A stretch of 64,000 nucleotides of DNA, taken from Candidatus Mediterraneibacter vanvlietii. GTDB taxonomy: Bacteria; Bacillota; Clostridia; Lachnospirales; Lachnospiraceae. A program made the translations under genes and the position numbers. Shown piece after piece: positions 34,937-42,462 of the stretch; within the stretch, counting starts at the first letter, position 1, and every line of letters starts with the position of its first letter. Below the pieces are notes generated by a model, which was given only the letters and a program-made list of their open reading frames with translations, had not been told where the DNA came from and made no database searches. The stretch is from NCBI GenBank assembly GCA_019113645.1, contig DXGZ01000072.1, forward strand, positions 1-64,000. Reading direction: 5' to 3'.

Positions 34937-36013
34937 ATGGAATATACACATGGCGGTGACATTTATACTTATGAAAATATGCTGGATTTTTCTGTGAATA
35001 TCAATCCGCTCGGGCCGTCCGATGCTGTTCTGGAAGCGGCAAAACGGGGAGTGGAACATGTAGCCGCATATCCGGACAGCAGGTGCCGGAGACTGCGCGC
35101 AAAGCTGGCGGAGAAACTGCAGGTGCCGGGAGAAAGGATTCTGTTTGGAAACGGCGCGGCAGAGCTGATCTATACTCTGGTACTGGCGGAAAAGCCGAAG
35201 AAAGCTCTTCTTCCGGTGCCGGCTTTTTCCGAGTATGAACAGGCGCTTCTTACGGTGGGGTGCCAGATTGATTATCCAGCTGCGACAGAAGAAAACGGAT
35301 TTGTCATGGATGAGAGTATTCTGGAAAGACTGGATTCGGATGTGGATATCCTTTTTCTCTGTTCCCCTTCGAATCCATCCGGAAGAGCGATACGGAAAGA
35401 ACTGCTTCTTAAGATTGCCGCAAGATGTGAGGAGAAGAAGATACGCTTTGTGCTGGATGAATGTTTCGTCGAGTTCCTGCCTGACGCGGAAGAGGTGTCT
35501 ATGCTCCGGCAGACGGAAAGGTTTTCTACCCTGTTTGTACTGCGGGCATTCACAAAGATCTATGGTATGCCCGGGCTGCGGCTCGGCTACGGGGTCTCTT
35601 CAGATCTTCAGCTCCTTGAGAGCATGGCGGGCATGTGTCAGCCGTGGAGCGTATCGATTCCGGCCCAGGAGGCGGGCATCGCAGCGCTGGATGAGGATGA
35701 GAGGACAGATCAGGTAAGGAGACTGGTCCGCAGAGAGAGAGAGTATATCGAGCGGGAAATGAGCAGAATGAGAATTAATTATATTTCTTCAGATGCAAAT
35801 TTCATTCTTTTCCGGGGCGGACCGGATCTGTTTGAACAAATGAAGCAGCAGGGGATCCTGATTCGGGACTGCTCCAATTACAGAGGTCTCGGCAGAGGAT
35901 GGTACCGGACTGCGGTTAAGACACATGAGGAGAACCGGCGCCTGCTGAAGGCGCTGGAAGAAGCTGATATATCGGGAATGACAGGTACGGCAGAAGAGGA
36001 GGTTGACAGATGA
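34937..36013 (+). CDS. cobD: Threonine-phosphate decarboxylase CobD
   Basis: A 358-residue PLP-dependent enzyme of the histidinol-phosphate aminotransferase fold that makes (R)-1-aminopropan-2-ol phosphate from L-threonine phosphate. It has HGGDIYTYENMLDFSVNINPLG at the N-terminus, characteristic of CobD; the PLP Lys in RAFTKIYGMPGLRLGY; SNPSGRA for phosphate binding; and RDCSNYRGLGRGWYRTAV near the C-terminus. AGGAGGAG precedes the ATG. It overlaps cobQ by 4 nt. Aminotransferase activity cannot be excluded by eye, but the neighbours favour CobD. Confidence 0.93.
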   Translation: MEYTHGGDIYTYENMLDFSVNINPLGPSDAVLEAAKRGVEHVAAYPDSRCRRLRAKLAEKLQVPGERILFGNGAAELIYTLVLAEKPKKALLPVPAFSEYEQALLTVGCQIDYPAATEENGFVMDESILERLDSDVDILFLCSPSNPSGRAIRKELLLKIAARCEEKKIRFVLDECFVEFLPDAEEVSMLRQTERFSTLFVLRAFTKIYGMPGLRLGYGVSSDLQLLESMAGMCQPWSVSIPAQEAGIAALDEDERTDQVRRLVRREREYIEREMSRMRINYISSDANFILFRGGPDLFEQMKQQGILIRDCSNYRGLGRGWYRTAVKTHEENRRLLKALEEADISGMTGTAEEEVDR

Positions 36014-37593
36014 GCGGTTCGATTATGATTCAGGGCACCATGTCTAACGTGGGCAAGAGTGTGCTTGCAGGAGGGCTGTGCCGCGTCCTTAAACAGGACG
36101 GCTATCGGGTGGCGCCTTTCAAGTCTCAGAACATGGCGCTGAATTCCTTTATCACACGGGATGGGCTTGAGATGGGGCGTGCACAGGTGATGCAGGCGGA
36201 GGCTGCCGGAATAGAACCGGAGGCTGTGATGAATCCGATTCTGCTCAAGCCGACGAATGATACAGGCTCCCAGGTGATTGTAAACGGGACACCGGTGGGG
36301 GTGATGGCAGCGGCAGAGTACTACCGCCGCAAGAAAGAGTATATTCCATGCATCCTTGACGCTTACAAGACCCTTGCAGACCGGTTTGACGTGGTGGTGA
36401 TCGAGGGCGCCGGAAGTCCGGCGGAGATCAATCTGAAAAAGGATGATATCGTCAATATGGGGCTGGCGGAGCTGGTGGACGCTCCGGTGCTGCTCGCCGG
36501 GGATATTGACCGGGGCGGCGTGTTTGCGCAGATCGCCGGGACAGTGATGCTGCTGGAAGAGAAGGAGAGAAAAAGGATCAAGGGAACCATCATCAATAAA
36601 TTCCGCGGCGACGTCTCTATTTTAAAACCAGGGCTTACCATGCTGGAGGATTTGACAAAGATCCCGGTGCTTGGGGTTGTTCCGTATTTTTATCTTGACA
36701 TTGATGATGAGGACAGCCTGAGCGAGCGTTTTAAGAATAAGAAGCAGACCGGGATTGTGGACGTTGCGGTGATCCGGCTGCCGCGGATCTCGAATTTTAC
36801 GGATTTCGCCCCGTTGGAGGCGGTGGATGGGATTGATGTGAGATATGTGGATGCTCCGGCGGAGCTGGGACAGCCTGACGCGGTGATCCTTCCCGGAAGC
36901 AAGAATACGATTCAGGATCTGCTCTGGCTGCGTCAGTCAGGTCTGGAGGCAGTTATTCTGCAGCATGCGGCGCGGGGCGGCGTTGTGTTCGGGATCTGCG
37001 GCGGTTATCAGATGCTGGGCGAGGAGATCCGGGATCCGGAAGGAGCTGAACGGAAAGGCACTGTAAAAGGTCTTGGACTGCTTCCTGTGAGGACGGTGTT
37101 TGAACAGGAGAAGAGACGGACGCGCGTACACGGTAATTTTCTTAAACTGGGCGGCGCTCTCGCAGGAATGTCCGGCGCAGCGTATGAAGGTTATGAGATT
37201 CATATGGGACGGACGGAAGCGGTAATCAGTGATACTGACGGGCAGGGAGCAGGGCTTCTGACGCTGACAGAAGACACAGGAAGACCGGGAGACGTGAAGA
37301 ACGCAGGCAATGCAGGGGATCTGCAGAAGCCTGGTTTTGACGGAGTCTGGCACGGGAATGTGTACGGATGTTATGTACACGGGATTTTCGACCACCCGCA
37401 GGCAGCGCAGGGATTTCTTGCAGCCCTGCTTGAGAGGAAAGGGTACAGTGCGGATACTGTGAAGGCCCGGGACTGGAAAGCATATAAGGAAGAACAGTAT
37501 GACCGGCTGGCTGATATTGTAAGAGCAAGCCTTGATATGGATGCTGTATACAGAATCATAGAGAAAGGAAATGATGCGCCATGCAGTCTGTAA
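36010..37593 (+). CDS. cobQ: Cobyric acid synthase CobQ/CbiP
   Basis: A 527-residue glutamine amidotransferase that amidates side chains b, d, e and g of adenosylcobyrinic a,c-diamide. The N-terminal P-loop region is MIQGTMSNVGKSVLAGGLCR, then APFKSQNMALNSF, LKPTNDTGSQVI and VIEGAGSPAEINL. The glutaminase domain has Cys near residue 330 in FGICGGYQMLG and His in GCYVHGIFDHP. Length is slightly above the usual 490-510 because of a Gly/Asp-rich segment (about 415-440). It overlaps cobD (4 nt) and hemC (13 nt). Confidence 0.96.
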   Translation: MSGSIMIQGTMSNVGKSVLAGGLCRVLKQDGYRVAPFKSQNMALNSFITRDGLEMGRAQVMQAEAAGIEPEAVMNPILLKPTNDTGSQVIVNGTPVGVMAAAEYYRRKKEYIPCILDAYKTLADRFDVVVIEGAGSPAEINLKKDDIVNMGLAELVDAPVLLAGDIDRGGVFAQIAGTVMLLEEKERKRIKGTIINKFRGDVSILKPGLTMLEDLTKIPVLGVVPYFYLDIDDEDSLSERFKNKKQTGIVDVAVIRLPRISNFTDFAPLEAVDGIDVRYVDAPAELGQPDAVILPGSKNTIQDLLWLRQSGLEAVILQHAARGGVVFGICGGYQMLGEEIRDPEGAERKGTVKGLGLLPVRTVFEQEKRRTRVHGNFLKLGGALAGMSGAAYEGYEIHMGRTEAVISDTDGQGAGLLTLTEDTGRPGDVKNAGNAGDLQKPGFDGVWHGNVYGCYVHGIFDHPQAAQGFLAALLERKGYSADTVKARDWKAYKEEQYDRLADIVRASLDMDAVYRIIEKGNDAPCSL

Positions 37594-38465
37594 TCCGAAT
37601 CGGAAGCAGGGACAGTATTCTTGCAGTGAGACAGGCAGAGCTGATCCGGGACAGGATCAGCCAGGAACATCCGGAACTGGACATCCGGATTATAACGATG
37701 AAGACAACGGGAGATAAGATTCTTGATAAAAGTCTGGCGGCCATTGGAGGGAAAGGACTTTTTGTAAAGGAACTTGACAGGGCTCTTCTGGACGGGCGGA
37801 TCGATATTGCGGTTCACAGCCTGAAGGATGTGCCCATGGAGCTGAATCCGGATCTGCCGCTCCTGGCATTCGGAAAGCGGGAAGATCCGAGGGATGTAAT
37901 GATTTACCGTCAGGGCTTAAGTGAGCTTCCGGAAAACGCTGTAATCGGGACATCCAGCAGAAGACGGGAACTTCAGCTTAAGAAACTCTGTCCGGCATAT
38001 ACGTTTCGCGGAATACGCGGAAATGTGCAGACAAGGATGCGGAAACTGGAGGAAGAAGGATATGACGGGACGCTTCTTGCGGCAGCCGGGCTGAAACGTC
38101 TCGGGATGGAGCACGTGATCGGACAGTATTTCTCTGTGGATGAGATCATCCCGGCAGCAGGCCAGGGAATTCTGGCAGTGCAGGGACGCAGAGGAGAGGA
38201 TTACAGCTGGCTCGCCTGTGTGGATGATCCGGAAAGCAGGGCGGCGGCGGCAGCGGAGAGAGCGTTTATCCGCACGGTCGGCGGAGGGTGTACCTCACCT
38301 TCAGCCGCTCACGCACAGGTTTCAGGCAATGAGGTGAAACTGACCGGTCTTTATTATAATGAAGACAGCAGGGAATATTCCGTGGATTCTGTGATCTCAG
38401 AGATCGGGAGAGTACAGGGCGCGGCGGAGAACCTGGCGCGGAAGCTGACAGAGAACTGCATGTGA
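37581..38465 (+). CDS. hemC: Hydroxymethylbilane synthase (porphobilinogen deaminase)
   Basis: A 294-residue enzyme that polymerises four porphobilinogens into hydroxymethylbilane. It has the N-terminal RIGSRDSILAVRQAELI, MKTTGDKILDK, KGLFVKELD, DIAVHSLKDVP, TSSRRRELQL and RGNVQTRMRKL, with Cys237 in GGGCTSPSAAHA holding the dipyrromethane cofactor. Length is normal. It is placed in the B12 transcript together with the CobA-HemD fusion, so uroporphyrinogen III is fed to corrin synthesis. hemA and hemB are not in the window. Confidence 0.96.
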   Translation: MQSVIRIGSRDSILAVRQAELIRDRISQEHPELDIRIITMKTTGDKILDKSLAAIGGKGLFVKELDRALLDGRIDIAVHSLKDVPMELNPDLPLLAFGKREDPRDVMIYRQGLSELPENAVIGTSSRRRELQLKKLCPAYTFRGIRGNVQTRMRKLEEEGYDGTLLAAAGLKRLGMEHVIGQYFSVDEIIPAAGQGILAVQGRRGEDYSWLACVDDPESRAAAAAERAFIRTVGGGCTSPSAAHAQVSGNEVKLTGLYYNEDSREYSVDSVISEIGRVQGAAENLARKLTENCM

Positions 38466-38489
38466 AATGAAAAGGAAAAGGATAACAGG

Positions 38490-40058
38490 ATGATGGGTGA
38501 AATGAAAAACGAGAAAGAATATAGTGTCATGGGAAAGGTGTGGGTTGCCGGAGCGGGGCCGGGAGATGCGGGCCTTCTCACAGTTCGGACAGCGGAGCTC
38601 ATGAGGACAGCGGATGTCATCGTCTATGATGCTCTGATCAGTGCTGAGATACTCAGCCATATCCCCCAGACAGCAGAGACGATTTATGTGGGAAAACATT
38701 CCGGAAATCACCCGGTGCCCCAGGATGAGATCAACCGGATTCTTGTGCGGGAGGCAAAAAAAGGGAAGAATGTGCTGCGGCTGAAGGGCGGCGATCCTTT
38801 TGTGTTCGGACGGGGAGGAGAGGAACTGGAGCTTCTTGCAGAAGAAGGTATTGATTTTGAAGTGATACCGGGAGTTACGTCCTCTGTTGCAGTGCCGGCT
38901 TATGCCGGGATTCCGGTGACCCACCGGGACTACACTTCGTCTTTCCATGTGATTACGGGACATGCGAAAAAGGACGGGACACTGCACATTGATTTCGAGT
39001 CACTTGTGAAACTGAACGGGACGCTTGTTTTTCTGATGAGCCTGTCTTCAATGGGAATGATCCTTAAAGGACTTATGGACGCGGGAATGGATCCGGAGAT
39101 GCCGGCGGCAGTTCTGGAAAACGGGACAACTGCCGGGCAGCGGCGTGTTGTGGCGACTGTAAGTACTCTCAAGGAGGAGTCGGACCGGGCAGGGATCGGC
39201 ACTCCTGCGATGATCGTTGTGGGAAAGGTATGTACTCTCGCGGACAAACTGCACTGGGCAGAGGACCGGCCGCTTGGCAGCAGGCAGTTCCTTCTGACCA
39301 GGCCGCGGCAGAATATGTCTGTTCTGGCAGATCGATTGAGAAGACTTGGCGCTCAGGTGATAGAGATGCCGGCGATCCGAACCGAACCGATCCGTTCGAA
39401 TGAACGGCTTGGAACAGCACTGAGGGAGTTCGCGGAAGCCGGAGGAGAGGGATGGCTTGTGTTTACCAGTCCGATCGGCGTGGACGTATTCTGGGAACAG
39501 CTTCAGGAGCAGAAGATAGATGTGAGGAATATTTTCTGCGGCAGGACAGAGGTGAAGACAGCTGCGATTGGCACGGCAACGGCGAAGGCACTGCTGCGGT
39601 ATGGAATCATGGCAGATCTCGTGCCGGAAGTATACAGTGCAGGAGAACTGGGGACAAAGCTTGCGCGCACGGCTGCTGAAGGTGCGCGTATCCTGATCGC
39701 CCGTGCGGAAAAAGGCTCGGAAGAACTGATTCCGCCCCTTGAAGAAGCTGGTCTTGCTGTGGAAGATATTGCGCTTTACCGGACAGTTTATGAGGTGAAC
39801 CCGGTTCTGAGAGAGGAAGTTGAGCGGATGATTGACGCAGGAGAGATTGATGCCGTGACATTTACCAGTGCGTCTACCGTGCATGGATTCACAGAGGCGA
39901 TGGGTGAAATCGACTATGGAAAAATACGTGCGGTCTGCATCGGGAGACAGACGGCTCTCGCTGCGGAACAGTTCGGGATGAATGTGGAGATCTCGGAGCA
40001 GGCGACAATGGATTCCATGGTGGAGAAGATTCTTAAAACTTTCTGCGCGAACGGATAG
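38490..40058 (+). CDS. cobA-hemD: Fused uroporphyrinogen-III C-methyltransferase / uroporphyrinogen-III synthase
   Basis: A 522-residue fusion. The N-terminal part (about 12-255) is SUMT (CobA/CysG-A type) with VWVAGAGPGDAGLLTVRTAELM, LKGGDPFVFGRGGEELELL, VIPGVTSSVAVPAYAGIPVTHR and the C-terminal IVVGKVCTLADKL. The C-terminal part (about 265-522) is HemD with LLTRPRQNMSVLADRL, WLVFTSPIGVDVFWEQL, IGTATAKALLRYG and FTSASTVHGF. It makes uroporphyrinogen III and then precorrin-2. The precorrin-2 dehydrogenase (SirC/CysG-B) needed before CbiK is not fused and not nearby. An in-frame ATG at 38529 is an alternative start. Confidence 0.95.
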   Translation: MMGEMKNEKEYSVMGKVWVAGAGPGDAGLLTVRTAELMRTADVIVYDALISAEILSHIPQTAETIYVGKHSGNHPVPQDEINRILVREAKKGKNVLRLKGGDPFVFGRGGEELELLAEEGIDFEVIPGVTSSVAVPAYAGIPVTHRDYTSSFHVITGHAKKDGTLHIDFESLVKLNGTLVFLMSLSSMGMILKGLMDAGMDPEMPAAVLENGTTAGQRRVVATVSTLKEESDRAGIGTPAMIVVGKVCTLADKLHWAEDRPLGSRQFLLTRPRQNMSVLADRLRRLGAQVIEMPAIRTEPIRSNERLGTALREFAEAGGEGWLVFTSPIGVDVFWEQLQEQKIDVRNIFCGRTEVKTAAIGTATAKALLRYGIMADLVPEVYSAGELGTKLARTAAEGARILIARAEKGSEELIPPLEEAGLAVEDIALYRTVYEVNPVLREEVERMIDAGEIDAVTFTSASTVHGFTEAMGEIDYGKIRAVCIGRQTALAAEQFGMNVEISEQATMDSMVEKILKTFCANG

Positions 40059-40112
40059 CATTTCTGTAAAGAGAGGACATATATTTTCAGAATTTGGCTG
40101 CAGGAGGGAAAA

Positions 40113-40841
40113 ATGAAAAACGAATATGACAACAAAGAATTTTTTGAACAGTATGCGCAGATGTCGCGAAGCAGGGAAGGGCTTGCAGGAGCGGGAGAGT
40201 GGCACCAGTTAAAGAAAATGTTTCCGCCTCTGGAAGGAAAGAAAGTTCTCGACCTGGGCTGCGGCTATGGCTGGCACTGTGCGTATGCGGCAGAGCAGGG
40301 AGCTTCCGAGATACTGGGAATCGATGTGAGCGAGCGGATGATCGCTGAGGCAAATAAACGCAGTCCGGACGCGCGCATCTGCTACCGTGTTTCAGATCTG
40401 GAACAGTATGAATATCCGGAGGAGACGTGGGACTGCGTGATTTCCAATCTGGCGCTGCATTATATAGAAGATCTTGACCGGATTTACAGAAATGTGCACC
40501 GGACGCTGAAAAAAGGAGGAACCTTCCTTTTCAATATCGAGCATCCGGTGTATACTGCCCGGGAAGGACAGGACTGGATTTTTGATGAAAACGGCAGCCC
40601 GCTGTACTGGCCTGTGGACGATTACTTTTATCCGGGGAAAAGACACACCCGTTTTCTCGGATGCGATGTAGAGAAATATCATCACACACTGACAGAGATT
40701 ATGAATGGATTAATCAGAACCGGATTCAGGATAGAGTGGGTTGAGGAAGCCCGTCCTTCCGAAGAAATGATGGGAATACCGGGGATGAAAGACGAGATGA
40801 GACGCCCCATGATGCTGATGATAAGGGCGGGAAAGGAATGA
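40113..40841 (+). CDS. SAM-dependent class I methyltransferase
   Basis: A 242-residue cytosolic Rossmann methyltransferase with motif I VLDLGCGYGWHCAYAAEQGA near residues 46-65, IDVSERMIAEA as motif II and WDCVISNLALHYIEDL as motif IV; the pattern is that of UbiE/methyltransferase type 11. The acceptor is not evident; such genes are often annotated only generally. It starts 54 nt after the CobA-HemD gene behind GCAGGAGG and may be the end of the corrin transcript, but nothing ties it to corrin chemistry. Confidence 0.85.
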   Translation: MKNEYDNKEFFEQYAQMSRSREGLAGAGEWHQLKKMFPPLEGKKVLDLGCGYGWHCAYAAEQGASEILGIDVSERMIAEANKRSPDARICYRVSDLEQYEYPEETWDCVISNLALHYIEDLDRIYRNVHRTLKKGGTFLFNIEHPVYTAREGQDWIFDENGSPLYWPVDDYFYPGKRHTRFLGCDVEKYHHTLTEIMNGLIRTGFRIEWVEEARPSEEMMGIPGMKDEMRRPMMLMIRAGKE

Positions 40842-40847
40842 GAGGAT

Positions 40848-41225
40848 ATGCTGGAAGATAAGGATTATGTAATGCGTGTCGTGCATGAGCTGATACGCAC
40901 GCTGATCAGACTCGTTTTCAAAAAAGATATAGACAGAGATGAAGAGTCAGCCGTACCCCTGGAAGTGCTGGAGCAGTATAAAAAGTTTATATCCATGATT
41001 GACGACGGGCAGATAAACGAAGCGGAGAATCTTCTGCTTGACGGACTGGATAAAGGAAACCATGCGTATTTTGAAATGGCGCTTCTGTTTTACGAAAAGC
41101 TGGGCGGAAAAACAGATGAATTTCTCCAAGAACACGATTACTCCAGAGAGGAGGTTCTGGACGGGGTAAAATACGTTGTGGATTATTACGGGTACGGCAG
41201 TCTGATGGAAGCCTTTACAGAATGA
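40848..41225 (+). CDS. DUF6483-like small protein
   Basis: A 125-residue, acidic, all-helical cytosolic protein. The N-terminal DYVMRVVHELIRTLIRLVFKKD followed by a TPR-like helical stretch (NEAENLLLDGLDKG, FEMALLFYEKLG) resembles the DUF6483 family of clostridia. Function is unknown. It begins 6 nt after the methyltransferase and its 3' end overlaps that of the opposing acetyltransferase gene by 11 nt. Confidence 0.6.
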   Translation: MLEDKDYVMRVVHELIRTLIRLVFKKDIDRDEESAVPLEVLEQYKKFISMIDDGQINEAENLLLDGLDKGNHAYFEMALLFYEKLGGKTDEFLQEHDYSREEVLDGVKYVVDYYGYGSLMEAFTE

Positions 41226-41682
41226 CTTCCATCCCGACTTTTTGAGGTCTGAGCCCGCAGTTTTCATAGAATTTCATTGCGCTCTCATTGCAGCTCCACA
41301 CATTAAGCGTGACATTGTAGCAGCCATGCTCCCGCGCAAAATCAAGAACTGCATTGTAGAGCGTGCTTCCGATGTGCAGGTCCCTTTTTGTCTCATCTAC
41401 ACACAGATCATCTATGTAGAGTGTTTTGATATCTGTCAGGATATTGTCGTTCAGATGCTGCTGAAAAATACAGAACGCATATCCCAGCAGACAGTCATTC
41501 TCGTCAACTGCGGCAAAGATCGGACGTTTTTTGTCTTTCAGGATTTCCCTTAACTGTTCATCCGTATATTTGCGTCCGCATTTAAAGAGATCCGGGCGCC
41601 CTTTATGGTGAACCAGGTTCACCTGGGTGAGCAGTTCATGCATTCGTTCAATGTCTTTTTCTTCTGCCATGCGTACATTCAT
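41215..41682 (-). CDS. GNAT family N-acetyltransferase
   Basis: A 155-residue acetyltransferase. The acetyl-CoA loop region is DLCVDETKRDLHIGSTLYNAVLDFA (motif A; R/Q-x-x-G-x-G/A relaxed to RDLHIGS), preceded by LGYAFCIF and followed by LNVWSCNESAMKFYENCGLRP. The substrate is unknown; small molecules or protein N-termini are both possible. A good promoter (TTGACA, 18 bp, TACAAT) lies upstream on the minus strand. Confidence 0.88.
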   Translation of the reverse strand: MNVRMAEEKDIERMHELLTQVNLVHHKGRPDLFKCGRKYTDEQLREILKDKKRPIFAAVDENDCLLGYAFCIFQQHLNDNILTDIKTLYIDDLCVDETKRDLHIGSTLYNAVLDFAREHGCYNVTLNVWSCNESAMKFYENCGLRPQKVGMEVIL

Positions 41683-41734
41683 TTTTTATATCCCTTTCTG
41701 TTATCAAAGACAATGTGACATTACTGTTATATTT

Positions 41735-41764
41735 ATTGTAGCGGAGAGCACGGTCTGTTGTCAA
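41735..41764 (-). promoter_or_regulatory. Promoter of the GNAT gene
   Basis: On the minus strand TTGACA (41759-41764), 18-bp spacer, TACAAT (41735-41740). Confidence 0.5.
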
Positions 41765-41893
41765 ACACCTGACCAGTCATGAAAAGGAAAAAAGTAGAGA
41801 AACAGGGGGCTTTCCGAAGAAGCAGAACCCCTATGTTTTTGTGTACAAATTGTGAAATGATTATAAAATCCCGGCTTAAAACAGAAAGAGGGG

Positions 41894-41943
41894 TTGACTT
41901 TTTTGTGCACTAATACTAACATACCATTTAGTTAATTAACTAA
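41894..41943 (+). promoter_or_regulatory. Promoter and MarR-type operator of the ABC exporter operon
   Basis: TTGACT (41894-41899), 17-bp spacer, TAACAT (41917-41922). A perfect 16-bp palindrome TTAGTTAATTAACTAA spans 41928-41943, at the expected transcription start. MarR proteins bind such palindromes, so the first gene product probably represses its own operon. Confidence 0.6.
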
Positions 41944-41967
41944 TTAATTTTGAATGGAGGGAATATG

Positions 41968-42462
41968 ATGCAATGCGATCTTGAAACAGTTCCTTCGCTT
42001 GGGCTGATGGGAATTGTGGTGCATAAGATCAAGAACCGGGCGAAAGAGATGTATCAGGAGTTCGATATGAACGGGAGTCAGGCGAGTATTCTGTTTACAC
42101 TTTATCAGCGGGATGCAATGTCGCAGAAGGACCTGGCAGCGCTTCTGAATGTTACACCGCCTTCGATTACCTCATCGATCCAGAAGATGGAACGGGAAGG
42201 ATATCTTACGCGGCGGCCGGACGAGGCGGATCAGCGCGTGATGCGGCTGACGCTTGCCGAGAAGGGCAGGTCGTGTATCCAGAATATCAGAACCGTCGCA
42301 GCGCAGATGGAGGAGCTGATGTTCCGGGGAATGCGCGAGGAGGAGACGCAGATGCTCAGGAGGATGCTGCTGCAGATTTATGAAAATCTGGAACAGGACT
42401 CCGGGCAGAACAAAGATAAAACAAGACAGAAAGGAAAGGCAGGACATGAAAAATCTATTTAA
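41968..42462 (+). CDS. MarR family transcriptional regulator
   Basis: A 164-residue winged-helix dimeric regulator. The HTH is SQKDLAALLNVTPPSITSSIQKME (about 52-75), and the wing contains LTRRPDEADQRVMRLTLAEKG, the classical MarR D-x-R-D/A-x-R segment. The start at 41968 has TGGAGG 7 nt upstream; ATG at 41965 and TTG at 41950 are less well placed. It is first in the operon with the two exporter subunits, and its 3' end overlaps the first subunit by 17 nt. Likely represses the operon until a drug or phenolic ligand binds. Confidence 0.92.
   Translation: MQCDLETVPSLGLMGIVVHKIKNRAKEMYQEFDMNGSQASILFTLYQRDAMSQKDLAALLNVTPPSITSSIQKMEREGYLTRRPDEADQRVMRLTLAEKGRSCIQNIRTVAAQMEELMFRGMREEETQMLRRMLLQIYENLEQDSGQNKDKTRQKGKAGHEKSI

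Noticed and set aside
34937..36013. Histidinol-phosphate aminotransferase (HisC)
   Set aside because: Same fold, but the N-terminal HGGDIYTYE pattern and position between cbiB and cobQ point to CobD.
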